From Candidatus Dormiibacterota bacterium (GTDB taxonomy: Bacteria; Chloroflexota; Dormibacteria; UBA8260; Bog-877), in contig PLTL01000358.1 of the NCBI GenBank assembly GCA_003164475.1, positions 8,496-20,172 of the forward strand: a stretch of 11,677 nucleotides of DNA, read 5' to 3'. The notes under the pieces were generated by a model. It searched no databases. It saw nothing but the letters and a program-made list of their open reading frames with translations, and had not been told where the DNA came from. Shown here piece by piece: positions 1 through 7,313 of the stretch; the stretch's first letter is position 1; each line of letters starts with the position of its first letter. The translations under genes and the position numbers were made by a program.

Positions 1-722
1 CCGGCGGCCAGGTTGGTGACCAGCGACAGGCCCAGGACCCGGGCCCCCAGATGGTGGGCAGCGATCGCCTCCAGAACCGTGGACATGCCAACCACGTCCG
101 CACCCATCCCAGCCAACATCGAGACCTCTGCCGGGGTCTCGAACTGGGGACCGAGTACGCCGGCGTAGGTCACGTCCCTGATGGACGGGTCGATCTCCCG
201 CAGCCGTCGGCGCAGGCCGAGATCGTAGAGACCACCCATCTCCAGGAAGCGCCCGGCGTGCGGCGGAGGGGGGGGCGGTCCCACCAGGGGAGAGGTCCCG
301 GTCAGGTTCAGCTGGTCGGCGATCATGGTCGGACGGCCTACCGGCAGGTCCGCCCGCAGCGCCCCAGCCGCGTTGGAGAGCACGACCGTGCCCGCCCCAG
401 CCAGCACCGCGGTACGAACGCCGTGGACGACCGTGGCTGCCGGGTACCCCTCATAGAGATGGACTCTTCCTGACAGGACCAGGACCAGCCTTCGCCCCAG
501 CCGGTGGACTCTCACCGCACCGGTGTGCCCGGGGGCGGTTGGCTCCGGGAACCCTGGCAGCGACTCAGCGGCCACCGTCGCTTCCAACTCCCCAAAATGG
601 CTCTCGGCATCGCCCCAGCCGGAGCCCATGACGACCACCGCCGCCGGGGCCTGGGGCAGGCGCCGGCGCAAGGCCAGGGCGGCCGCCCCAGCGAGCTCGT
701 AGGGCTGCGGCGGCGGGCTCAC
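1..722 (-). CDS. punA: purine nucleoside phosphorylase, trimeric (PNP-II) type, 3' end cut by window
   Basis: Cleaves purine (deoxy)nucleosides with phosphate to free base and (deoxy)ribose 1-phosphate, in the cytoplasm. About 240 residues are present; the C-terminus runs off the left edge (family members are about 270-280 aa). Visible family motifs: VVMGSGWGD near residues 30-38 (phosphate-binding Ser34), SGRVHLYEGYP at about 84-94 (His88), LSNAAGAL at about 115-122 (Asn117), GPQFETPAE at about 191-199 (the purine-site Glu), GMSTV at about 212-216, and LSLVTNLAA at the edge. The GTG start at 722 is the first start codon after the in-frame TAG that ends the upstream permease, 30 bases away; the ribosome-binding site is weak, so translation may depend on readthrough from the operon. 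A hexaproline near residue 150 lies on a run of eight C (268-275), but the frame is intact. Position after a nucleoside ABC importer supports a salvage role. Whether adenosine, guanosine or inosine is preferred cannot be told. Confidence 0.93.
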   Translation of the reverse strand, partial: MSPPPQPYELAGAAALALRRRLPQAPAAVVVMGSGWGDAESHFGELEATVAAESLPGFPEPTAPGHTGAVRVHRLGRRLVLVLSGRVHLYEGYPAATVVHGVRTAVLAGAGTVVLSNAAGALRADLPVGRPTMIADQLNLTGTSPLVGPPPPPPHAGRFLEMGGLYDLGLRRRLREIDPSIRDVTYAGVLGPQFETPAEVSMLAGMGADVVGMSTVLEAIAAHHLGARVLGLSLVTNLAA

Positions 723-752
723 CGATTGACCCCGCCGGGGAGGGCGGGACTC

Positions 753-2027
753 CTACTCACGCTGGTACGGGACCCCATCCGCCCCTGGCGGGCGCACGCG
801 ACCGACCAGGCCGGCCACCGCCAGGATCGTCACCACGTAGGGGAACATGAGCAGGAAGGGCGATGGAATGTGGACGTTGAGAACCCCGAAGGTGCTTTGC
901 GCCGAGTCGGCGAAGCCGAACAGGAGCGCTGCCGCCGCCGCCCAGAGCGGCTTCCACCGTCCGAAGATCATCGCCGCGAGGGCGATGAAGCCCAGGCCGG
1001 CCGACATGTCGGAGGTGAACTCACCGGTGGAACCGATGGACAGGGCGGCGCCTCCCACGCCTCCGATGGCCGCTCCCAGGATCACGTTCCGGTAGCGGAT
1101 GAAGTTCACCGCGATCCCCACCGTGTCCGCTGCCCGCGGATGCTCACCCACCGCCCGCACCCGCAGTCCCCAGCGGGTGTGGAAGAGCGCCACCTGAACC
1201 ACCACCAACAGCACCAGGACCATGTAGAGGAACACGTTCTGGTCGAAGACGATCGGGCCCAGCAAAGGAATCCGGTCCAGCAGTGGAATGGGGAAGTTGC
1301 TGAACACCTGGGGGCTGTTGAGCACCGCCTGGTTGGGTGTGAGCACCTGCAGGTCGAGGAAGCTGGTCAAGCCGGTGGCGAAGGTGATGATCACAAAGCC
1401 GACGATGATCTGATCCGCCTTGAAGCGCACACAGAGCAAGGCCAGCAACGCCCCCAGGGCGGCTCCACCGACGGCGCCACCGAGGATCCCCAGCCAGAGG
1501 TTCGCGGTTACGGACCCGATCATCGCGCCCAGGAAGGCACCCGCCAGGAACTCACCCTCGATGGCCATGTTGATGACCCCGGTCCGCTCGCACAGCAGGC
1601 ACGCGATGGCCCCGAACATGAGGGGTACCGAATCTATGAGGGTGCTGGCCAGCAGCCCCTCAAAGCTCATCTCGGTACCCCGAGCGGCCCAAACGATCAC
1701 CGCCAGTCCGATGGCGGTCAGACCGACCGCGAGGAGGGCGTAGGATCGCCGGCCCCGCGGTCGGAGCAAAAGCCACGCCCCCAGCCCGAAACAGAGCGCT
1801 TCCAGGACGGCGGTGGTGAGCCTCACCGGTAGGACGACCACGGGAAGCGGTATGGCGGGGGTGGCATTCATGTTCAGCCGGGCCTCGAGCTGGCCGCCCA
1901 CCGAGAGGGTCAGCCCCCAAGCTGCCAGCAGGGCGAGGAGGAGTAGGAACACTCCCAGCCAGGCCCTGCGCCGGTTGGCTCCGGCCAGCACCGCCGGACC
2001 GAAGGCACGCCAGGTGGTGGCGGTCAT
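753..2027 (-). CDS. nupQ: nucleoside ABC transporter permease (second permease, NupQ/YufQ-like)
   Basis: Integral-membrane half of a BMP-type nucleoside importer, BPD_transp_2 family. About 424 residues, rich in hydrophobic helices from end to end. Family hallmarks: CERTGVINMAIEG near the first third (the usual form is ERxGVxNxGxEG), followed by a Gly-rich helix, and WGLRVRAVGEHPRAAD with GIAV near residue 300, the cytoplasmic loop thought to contact the ATPase. The N-terminal extra helix and loop make it longer than the roughly 320-aa Bacillus subtilis YufQ. Start choice: ATG at 2027 gives a 4-base ATGA overlap with the upstream permease stop, as at the ATPase/permease junction, although its GGGGAGG tract abuts the start codon. 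GTG at 2036 is the alternative, adding three residues. It ends in TAG at 753. Naming as nupQ rests on family and gene order, not on substrate evidence. Confidence 0.93.
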   Translation of the reverse strand: MTATTWRAFGPAVLAGANRRRAWLGVFLLLLALLAAWGLTLSVGGQLEARLNMNATPAIPLPVVVLPVRLTTAVLEALCFGLGAWLLLRPRGRRSYALLAVGLTAIGLAVIVWAARGTEMSFEGLLASTLIDSVPLMFGAIACLLCERTGVINMAIEGEFLAGAFLGAMIGSVTANLWLGILGGAVGGAALGALLALLCVRFKADQIIVGFVIITFATGLTSFLDLQVLTPNQAVLNSPQVFSNFPIPLLDRIPLLGPIVFDQNVFLYMVLVLLVVVQVALFHTRWGLRVRAVGEHPRAADTVGIAVNFIRYRNVILGAAIGGVGGAALSIGSTGEFTSDMSAGLGFIALAAMIFGRWKPLWAAAAALLFGFADSAQSTFGVLNVHIPSPFLLMFPYVVTILAVAGLVGRVRPPGADGVPYQRE

Positions 2028-3352
2028 CCTCCCCACCCCTGAGACAGGAGGCGGAAGCCTCCGCCGCCCACCCGGATGCGGTAGATCGCCCGCACCAGAC
2101 CGGGAGCGGAGATGAAGAAGACGATGACGGCCTCGATCACCTCGATGAGCTCAAGAGGAACCGAGGTGCTGACCTGCATCTGCAGGCCGCCTGCCTGGAA
2201 CGCCCCGAAGAGCAGGGCGGCGAGCACCACCCCACCTGGTTTGCCCCGACCCAGCAGGGCGATGATGAAGGCCGTGAAGCCGGTGTCGCCCCCGTAGTTC
2301 TGCACCAGCTGCGGGGAGATGCCCAGGATCATCACCGCCCCGGCCAGTCCACAGAGGATCCCGGACAGCACGAACGCCAGGGTGATCGCCCGGGGGATGT
2401 CCACCCCCGCCGCCCGGGCCGCATCGTGGCTCCCCCCGACCATCCGGAAGCGGAAGCCGATGGTGGTCCTCGATAGCAGCCAGGCCACCGCCACCGCGGC
2501 GGCGGCGGCGATGAGGATGCTGGCGTTGAGCCTGAGCCCGCTCCCCGCCAACAGTGGCAGCATGGCCGAGGCCAGGATGGGCCGGGAGACGGAGTTGGTT
2601 CCACCCGGAGGAAGAAAGACCTGCAGGCCCAGGACAAACACCAGGAGATTTAGGGCGACGTAGTTGAGCATGATGGTGACGATCACCTCATGGGCCCCGG
2701 TGCGGGCGCGCAGCACTCCCGGGATCCAGCCCGCCACGGCACCCCCGAAACAGCCCGCCAGCAAGGCGAGGGGCATGTGGATCGCCAGCGGCAGGTTCGA
2801 CATCGTCAGGCCCACCCAACCCGCCATGATCGCCCCCGCGATGATCTGGCTGGGCCCGCCGATGTTGAAGAGCCCGGCCTTGAAGGCCAGCGTGAGAGCG
2901 AGGCCCGCGAGGAGCAGGGGGGCGGTGTCGACCAGGGTCTCCGAGAGTGGATTGAAAGCGGTGTTGAAGGCGGCCGCGCTGCCTGTCGTGAAGAAATGGA
3001 CGTAGGCACTGGGGCTCCCCACAGATCCGGTCAAGAGCGCCCCGTAGGCAGCAGCCACCAGGCTCCAGGACGTCGCGAAGGCACCCCCGGGGTTGGATGG
3101 GAATCTGGCCCAAGCCGCGAGTGTCGAGGAGTTGGTGACAATCATCAGGAGGGCGCCGATCACCAAGGCGGAGAAGATGGACAGCACCGTCATGACCAGG
3201 GTGTCGGCGCCCACGACCCAGGAGAGCGCACCTCCCGCACCGCGGCGCAGCAGCCCCTTTCGGCCGGACGGCGACGGTTCCGCTGGCTCGGACTGCGCGG
3301 CGGGGGGGCTGGTACCGGGCCCCTCCTCGGGAACGGTGTCGGCGGGCTTCAT
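2024..3352 (-). CDS. nupP: nucleoside ABC transporter permease (first permease, NupP/YufP-like)
   Basis: The other membrane subunit of the importer, BPD_transp_2 family, 442 residues. A polar Pro/Ser/Glu-rich cytoplasmic tail of about 40 residues precedes the first membrane helix (WVVGADTLVMTVLSIFSALV). Family hallmarks: LTLAFKAGLFNIGGPSQI, the cytoplasmic GAHEVIVTIMLNY segment, the AARAAGVDIPRA loop, and GFTAFIIALLGRGKPGGV near the C-terminus. A long periplasmic loop lies between the first and second helices (about residues 75-140). The ATG at 3352 overlaps the ATPase stop by four bases (ATGA), so the two are probably translationally coupled; the stop at 2024 overlaps the second permease start in the same way. 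The Bacillus homologue is about 350 aa, the difference lying mainly in the N-terminal tail and first loop. Naming follows family and order. Confidence 0.93.
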   Translation of the reverse strand: MKPADTVPEEGPGTSPPAAQSEPAEPSPSGRKGLLRRGAGGALSWVVGADTLVMTVLSIFSALVIGALLMIVTNSSTLAAWARFPSNPGGAFATSWSLVAAAYGALLTGSVGSPSAYVHFFTTGSAAAFNTAFNPLSETLVDTAPLLLAGLALTLAFKAGLFNIGGPSQIIAGAIMAGWVGLTMSNLPLAIHMPLALLAGCFGGAVAGWIPGVLRARTGAHEVIVTIMLNYVALNLLVFVLGLQVFLPPGGTNSVSRPILASAMLPLLAGSGLRLNASILIAAAAAVAVAWLLSRTTIGFRFRMVGGSHDAARAAGVDIPRAITLAFVLSGILCGLAGAVMILGISPQLVQNYGGDTGFTAFIIALLGRGKPGGVVLAALLFGAFQAGGLQMQVSTSVPLELIEVIEAVIVFFISAPGLVRAIYRIRVGGGGFRLLSQGWGG

Positions 3353-4878
3353 GGCACCGGCTCCAGGCTCGCCTCGCCGCCAACTCCAGCCATCAGGAGC
3401 CCGATCTGCTCGCGGGGGGTGTCACTGGTCGCATACCCAGAAATCCTCCCCCGGTACATGACCGCGATCCGATCGCCCAGAGCCAGCACCTCGTCCAACT
3501 CCGTCGAGACCACCAGTACCGCCGCCCCTGAGTCTCGGGCCTCGATCAGCCGGCGGTGGATGATCTCGGTGGAACCGACGTCCAGGCCGCGGGTGGGCTG
3601 GGAGGCGATCAGCAGCTTGAGGGGACGGGAGAACTCCCTGGCCAGGACCACCTTCTGCTGATTGCCTCCGGATAGCGCTGACACCGGCAGACTGGTGGAA
3701 GCGGCGCGGATGTCAAACTCGGCGAACCGGCTCTCAGCGTTGGCCCGGACCGCCCGCGGGCTGAAGCGCAGGCCACGGGCGAAGGGTGGTCGGTCGTACA
3801 GATCGAGCATCAGATTCTCAGCCACCGAGAAACCGAGCACCAAGCCCTCGCGCTGGCGATCCTCGGGGATGTAGCCGACCCCGGCCCGCGCCACCTGGTG
3901 CGGAGAGCACCCGGTCAGATCGCGCCCCTCAAGACGGATGCGCCCGGACAGGGTGGGGGCCAGGCCGAACAGCGCCCGCGCCAGCTCGGTCTGACCGTTG
4001 CCCTGGACCCCGGCGACGGCGAGAATCTCGCCGCCGTGGACGGTCAGGGAGAGGCCGTCGACCGCTTTGCCGCCGCGCTCGTCGGCAACCAGCAGGTCCT
4101 CCACCTCGAGGACCGGTGCGGAGGGCCGAGCCGCCGACCTCACCACATTGAACAGGACCTGGCGACCGACCATCATCGATGCCAGCTCCGACTCGCTGGT
4201 GGCTTCGGGGGTTGTCATGCCCACCACCCGGCCGGCTCGCATCACCGTGATCCGGTCCACCACGGCCATCACCTCTCCCAGCTTGTGGGTGATGAACACC
4301 ACCGACTTGCCCGACTCACGCAGCGACCGCATCGCCTGGAACAGCTCATCCGTCTCCTGAGGGGTGAGCGCCGCGGTCGGCTCATCCAGGATCAGCAGGT
4401 TCGCCTCGCGCACCAGCGCCTTGACGATCTCAACCCGCTGCTGCACCCCCACCGGCAGGTTCTCCACCACCGCGTCGGGGTCGACGCTGAGACCGAACGC
4501 CTCGGCCTGAGCGTGAATGAGAGCCCGCGCCTTGGCCCGGTCGAGGAACCCGCCGAAGCGGCGTACCGGTTCGGCGCCGAGGATCACGTTCTCGGCCACG
4601 GTGAAGACGGGTACCAGCATGAAGTGCTGGTGGACCATGCCGATGTGAGCCCTGAGGGCGTCACGGGGACTGCCCAGATGGGCGACCCGGCCATCGATCA
4701 GGATCTCACCGGAATCGGCGTGGTAGAGGCCATAGAGGATGTTCATCAAGGTGGTCTTGCCAGCGCCGTTCTCGCCCAGAAGCGCGTGGATCTCGCCCGG
4801 CCTGACGGTGAAGTCGACGCCATCCACCGCCACCAGCGGCCCGAATCGCTTGGTCATGCGCCGAAGTTCGACTTCCAA
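3349..4878 (-). CDS. nupO: nucleoside ABC transporter ATP-binding protein, two fused ATPase domains (NupO/YufO-like)
   Basis: Cytoplasmic ATPase that powers the importer; 509 residues with two nucleotide-binding domains. Domain 1: Walker A GENGAGKT (35-42), Q-loop HQHF (83-86), signature LPVGVQQRVE (141-150) of the form usual in BMP-type ATPases, Walker B LLILDEPTAAL (161-171), switch His198. Domain 2: Walker A replaced by GVQGNGQTE (290-298, no GKT), signature LSGGNQQKV (402-410), Walker B LLIASQPTRGLD (422-433) with SQ in place of Asp-Glu. This asymmetry, one competent and one degenerate site, is normal for RbsA/YufO-type importers. The start is TTG at 4878 (a GGTCAGGG tract lies upstream); the next in-frame ATG at 4857 would remove the first beta-strand. 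The gene is separated from the binding-protein gene by 113 bases containing a strong hairpin, and overlaps the first permease by four bases. Confidence 0.95.
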   Translation of the reverse strand: MEVELRRMTKRFGPLVAVDGVDFTVRPGEIHALLGENGAGKTTLMNILYGLYHADSGEILIDGRVAHLGSPRDALRAHIGMVHQHFMLVPVFTVAENVILGAEPVRRFGGFLDRAKARALIHAQAEAFGLSVDPDAVVENLPVGVQQRVEIVKALVREANLLILDEPTAALTPQETDELFQAMRSLRESGKSVVFITHKLGEVMAVVDRITVMRAGRVVGMTTPEATSESELASMMVGRQVLFNVVRSAARPSAPVLEVEDLLVADERGGKAVDGLSLTVHGGEILAVAGVQGNGQTELARALFGLAPTLSGRIRLEGRDLTGCSPHQVARAGVGYIPEDRQREGLVLGFSVAENLMLDLYDRPPFARGLRFSPRAVRANAESRFAEFDIRAASTSLPVSALSGGNQQKVVLAREFSRPLKLLIASQPTRGLDVGSTEIIHRRLIEARDSGAAVLVVSTELDEVLALGDRIAVMYRGRISGYATSDTPREQIGLLMAGVGGEASLEPVP

Positions 4879-4934
4879 CTCACACCCTGACCTGCCAGCA
4901 GCGCCCCCGGTGGAGGCGAGCTCCCTGCTGTCCC

Positions 4935-4979
4935 GAGGTAGGCCGGCCCCCGCGGAGCCCGCGGGAGCCGGCCTACCTC
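4935..4979 (-). terminator. strong intercistronic hairpin between binding-protein and ATPase genes
   Basis: Perfect 13-base arms GAGGTAGGCCGGC (4935-4947) and GCCGGCCTACCTC (4967-4979) enclose a second perfect 7-base stem, CCCGCGG (4949-4955) with CCGCGGG (4959-4965), closed by a 3-base loop. Only one mismatch (4948/4966) interrupts 20 pairs. It starts 13 bases after the binding-protein stop. No T-tract follows on the transcribed strand, so a classic intrinsic terminator is not complete. It may act as a partial terminator or as a 3' block to exonucleases that keeps binding-protein mRNA more abundant than the transporter mRNA. Confidence 0.75.
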
Positions 4980-4991
4980 AAGTCGACCGCC

Positions 4992-6140
4992 TCAGCTAAC
5001 CGCTGGGTAGTGGGACGGATCGGTCGAAATCTTGCCACTGATGATGCCCTGCTTGATGGTCGTCAGCGCGCTGACCACCTTCGCCGGTATCTTCTTGGCG
5101 AAGTCGTGGAAAGGCGACAGGGCAACTCCATCGTTGCGCAGGGTGCCGTTGTAGTTGCCCCCCTTGAAGGTGCCCTTGGCAGCCTCCAGGACAGCGGTCT
5201 TGACGGACGCGACGATCCCCTTGGTGACGCTGGTGATGAACATCGAGCAGTACATGGGCGCCGAGACGCAGCCGTCGGTGTCCACCCACTCCATGTAATA
5301 CGGCGGGCCCGCGGCGTGCACCGCGGCGGCGGCGCCAAGACCGACGGAACCCGCGACCGGGAAGATGATGTCCGCACCGTCATCCATCAGCGTGGTGGCG
5401 TCCAGCTTGCCCGCGCTCTGGTCCGTGAAGCTGCCCGTAAAGATGCCTGTATTGGTCTCCGGGTCCCACCCGAGAACCTTCACCTGGGCGTTGTTCTTCT
5501 GGTCGTAGTAGCGCACCCCCGCGACGAAACCACTCATGTAGATGGTCACGGTCGGGATGTCCTCGCCGCCAAAGGTCCCCACGACGTGCGACTTGGACAT
5601 GGCAGCCGCCAGATAACCGCCCAGGAAGGCGTCCTGGTCGGTGTCGTAGTGCAGACCGAGCACGTTGGACAGGGACGGACTGTAGGTGTAGTCCACGATC
5701 GCGAACTTCTGACTGGGGTGAGCCTGGGCCGCGTCCTGGGTCGCCGTCGCCATCAGGAAGCCGACGGTGACGATGATGCCGCAGTGGTCGGCCTCGAAGG
5801 CCCGGATGTTGGGCACGTAGTCACTGGACGAGGTCGACTGCAGGTACTTCACCTTGATGTTGTGGTCGGCGGCCGCGGCGCTCTGCATACCCTCCCATGA
5901 GATGGCGTTGAACGAGCGGTCGTCGATACCCCCGGTGTCGGTCACCATGCAGCCGAGGAATGAAGCCTTGGCCATCTGGGTGGCCCTGGTGGCCGGGCGC
6001 CCGGCCACGCCGGCCCCGCAGCCGGCGGCCAGGAGCGCCAGCGTGGCTCCTCCCACCACCACCTTGGCCACGGCTCCGCTTCCGATCCAGCGTCGAGGAC
6101 GCGGATCACCCCCCGCGTCCGTCGTCCCTTGGTTTGGCAT
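4992..6140 (-). CDS. nupN: BMP-family nucleoside-binding lipoprotein (NupN/BmpA/PnrA-like)
   Basis: Extracytoplasmic substrate-binding protein that would deliver a nucleoside to the downstream permeases; 382 residues. N-terminus: charged region with Arg residues, hydrophobic stretch (about 25-39), lipobox LLAAGC with lipid-accepting Cys41. Mature BMP domain: VTDTGGIDDRSFN (66-78), IVTVGFLMA (123-131), the GGYLAAAMSK helix (174-183), VGTFGGEDIPTV (187-198), GFVAGVRYYDQ (204-214) and DDGADIIFPVAG (253-264). The Asp/Asn motif DRSFN and the GFxxG segment are typical of the PnrA/BmpA group. Four further Cys (64, 120, 291, 298) could form two disulfides. The ATG at 6140 follows a strong Shine-Dalgarno tract. 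First gene of the operon, before the ATPase, permeases and phosphorylase. The exact ligand (purine or pyrimidine nucleoside) is inferred from context. Confidence 0.94.
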   Translation of the reverse strand: MPNQGTTDAGGDPRPRRWIGSGAVAKVVVGGATLALLAAGCGAGVAGRPATRATQMAKASFLGCMVTDTGGIDDRSFNAISWEGMQSAAAADHNIKVKYLQSTSSSDYVPNIRAFEADHCGIIVTVGFLMATATQDAAQAHPSQKFAIVDYTYSPSLSNVLGLHYDTDQDAFLGGYLAAAMSKSHVVGTFGGEDIPTVTIYMSGFVAGVRYYDQKNNAQVKVLGWDPETNTGIFTGSFTDQSAGKLDATTLMDDGADIIFPVAGSVGLGAAAAVHAAGPPYYMEWVDTDGCVSAPMYCSMFITSVTKGIVASVKTAVLEAAKGTFKGGNYNGTLRNDGVALSPFHDFAKKIPAKVVSALTTIKQGIISGKISTDPSHYPAVS

Positions 6141-6144
6141 GTCT

Positions 6145-6155
6145 CCCCTCCTCCC
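6145..6155 (-). promoter_or_regulatory. strong ribosome-binding site of the BMP lipoprotein gene
   Basis: On the minus strand GGGAGGAGGGG lies 4 bases before the ATG at 6140. It is the best Shine-Dalgarno tract in the window, consistent with high translation of a binding protein. Confidence 0.8.
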
Positions 6156-6197
6156 TGTGGCACAGCTCCGCGCAGTGGATGAGTTCCCCTCTCAATT

Positions 6198-6224
6198 CCC
6201 CTGCCCTGGTTACCAATTCAGGGG
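6198..6224. promoter_or_regulatory. 27-bp interrupted palindrome, candidate operator of the nucleoside operon
   Basis: Three elements share one centre at 6211: outer arms CCCCTG (6198-6203) and CAGGGG (6219-6224), 3-base unpaired segments, and inner arms TGGT (6207-6210) and ACCA (6212-6215). A direct repeat CAATTC (6193-6198 and 6214-6219) is spaced 21 bases apart. It sits about 60-85 bases upstream of the binding-protein start codon. The symmetry suits a dimeric repressor; the same sequence could also fold in the leader RNA. The regulator is not in the window. Confidence 0.45.
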
Positions 6225-6265
6225 CGCCAAGGAGACCCCAGACAGGCTGCCGACTGCCGGGCGCC

Positions 6266-6271
6266 AGTCTA
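6266..6271 (-). promoter_or_regulatory. possible -10 element for the nucleoside operon
   Basis: TAGACT on the minus strand fits the TAnnnT pattern and is the best match upstream of the BMP gene. The hexamer 17 bases further upstream (TGGGGA) is a poor -35. If used, the leader would be about 120 nt and the palindrome at 6198-6224 would lie inside it. Weak evidence. Confidence 0.25.
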
Positions 6272-6742
6272 GCACCGGCCCTGCCCGCTCCCCACACCGC
6301 GCCTAGGGTCGGTCCCAGAGCCCAGCCCCAACCCCCCCGAGCGGGTGCGCGGCGCCCGGCTTAGGGGTGGCTTGCTGCCCGTCGCCGATCGAGGTCCACG
6401 AGCGAGCTGGCCTGGCCGCCCTGGGGAGCCGGGGCCGGCGGAGGCGCTGACCGTCACAGCCGCAGCGGTCCACCCTTGCCCCCCGGGAATCCGGCGGGGC
6501 GGGCGAAGGGGACGGCCCGGGGGCCCCACCTGGACAGGACCCCCCGTTCGAGAGCCGTGCCGCCGAGGTCCGTCAGGATGCCGCACGGCACCCGCCAGCT
6601 CGCTCCCGAGGCCACCTGGATGAGGTGACCGTCCCTCCGCTCGGCGGCCCCGGGGTGGCTCGCGGGGACGGCGAGCCGTGTTCAGGTCAGGCCCCGCCCG
6701 CCCAGGAGGGACGGGGTGCAGGGCTACCGGGTGAGGTGTGAC
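6272..6742. other. gene-free stretch upstream of the nucleoside operon
   Basis: About 470 bases without a convincing gene. Frames open on both strands encode only Pro/Arg/Gly-rich low-complexity peptides with no recognisable motif. It contains the weak hairpin at 6657-6677 and probably the promoter region of the nucleoside operon. No RNA gene or riboswitch signature was seen. Confidence 0.5.
6657..6677 (-). terminator. weak hairpin downstream of the AHSA1-like gene
   Basis: Perfect 7-base arms GGCTCGC (6657-6663) and GCGAGCC (6671-6677) with a 7-base loop, about 65 bases after the TGA of the AHSA1-like gene. There is no T-tract on either strand, so terminator function is doubtful. Confidence 0.25.
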
Positions 6743-7204
6743 TCAGCCGTACATCAGCGACCCCGGTGTGGTGAGCAACTGACCTGTCTCGAGCCACGTC
6801 TTCAGGCCGGATAACATCATCGGCCAGCCGCCATAGAGCTCGGCGTTGGCCCCATCGCGCAACTGGTCGTGGGTCAGGGTCAGCCGGCACGAGTCCCCAA
6901 CCGGCTCGATCGCCTAGGTGACCCTCGAACTGCCCTCTCCCTTCACCTCGTCGCTCCAAAGGGCGACGAAGCTCTGGGCCAGCCGGCGCGGTCGGTCGAC
7001 CTCGAGGTTCTCGCCCTCCCCGAGGAGGGTGCCCACCTTCGGGGCGATCATCTCGAAACGCGATCCGGGCGTCCAGTCCGAGGTGACCCGGGCGCCGAAG
7101 CTGTACTTGCTCCTGATCTCGGTGTCGACGATCGCCTCCCAGCGGTCCTCGGGAGTCGCGCGAATGTAGATCTCGAACACCTTCTCCACTTCAACCTCCA
7201 GCAC
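6743..7204 (-). pseudogene. AHSA1/SRPBCC-domain protein gene interrupted by an in-frame TAG
   Basis: Reading from the GTG at 7204 gives 96 residues of an Activator-of-Hsp90-ATPase-homologue-1-like (START-type fold) domain, beginning VEKVFEIYIRATPEDRWEAI. It then reaches TAG at 6914-6916. In the same frame the match continues without shift for another 56 residues: AIEPVGDSCRLTLTHDQL, then YGGWPMMLSGLKTWLETG, ending in TGA at 6743. The TAG follows SSRVT where the family commonly has Trp (VTWEIE), so one G-to-A change of TGG explains it. The full frame is 153 codons, a normal length. The stopped product would lack the last strands and C-terminal helix, so it is probably non-functional. No good Shine-Dalgarno tract precedes the GTG. 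It lies about 110 bases downstream of the dehydrogenase gene on the same strand. A sequencing error is the main alternative; recoding is unlikely because TAG ends other genes here. Confidence 0.8.
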
Positions 7205-7313
7205 GTGCTTGAGAACGCTCAGCGCCGCGGTCCCCCGCTCGGTGCCCCTGTCGATCCCCCGGCTCGGAGCGGGCCACCCGAGAGACTGGGCCCGGCCGCG
7301 ACCCGAGCTTCAC

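Noticed and set aside
268..275. Run of eight G (C on the coding strand) as a possible frameshift site in the phosphorylase
   Set aside because: The phosphorylase motifs continue in the same frame on both sides, so no indel has occurred here.
504..1832. 442-codon plus-strand open frame
   Set aside because: Antisense to the phosphorylase and second permease; its translation is Arg/Gly/His/Gln-rich with no domain, a usual shadow of GC-rich genes.
3570..3620. Second ATPase domain lacks GKT and the Walker B Asp-Glu
   Set aside because: Degenerate second domains are normal in this RbsA/YufO-type ATPase family, so this is not a lesion.
3898..4890. 330-codon plus-strand open frame
   Set aside because: Antisense to the ATPase gene; His/Arg/Gln-rich translation with no recognisable domain.
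6914..6959. A separate small gene starting within the AHSA1-like gene (frame 6687-6959, minus)
   Set aside because: It is an offset frame of the AHSA1-like sequence; the original frame retains family motifs after the TAG, so the shifted frame is a shadow.
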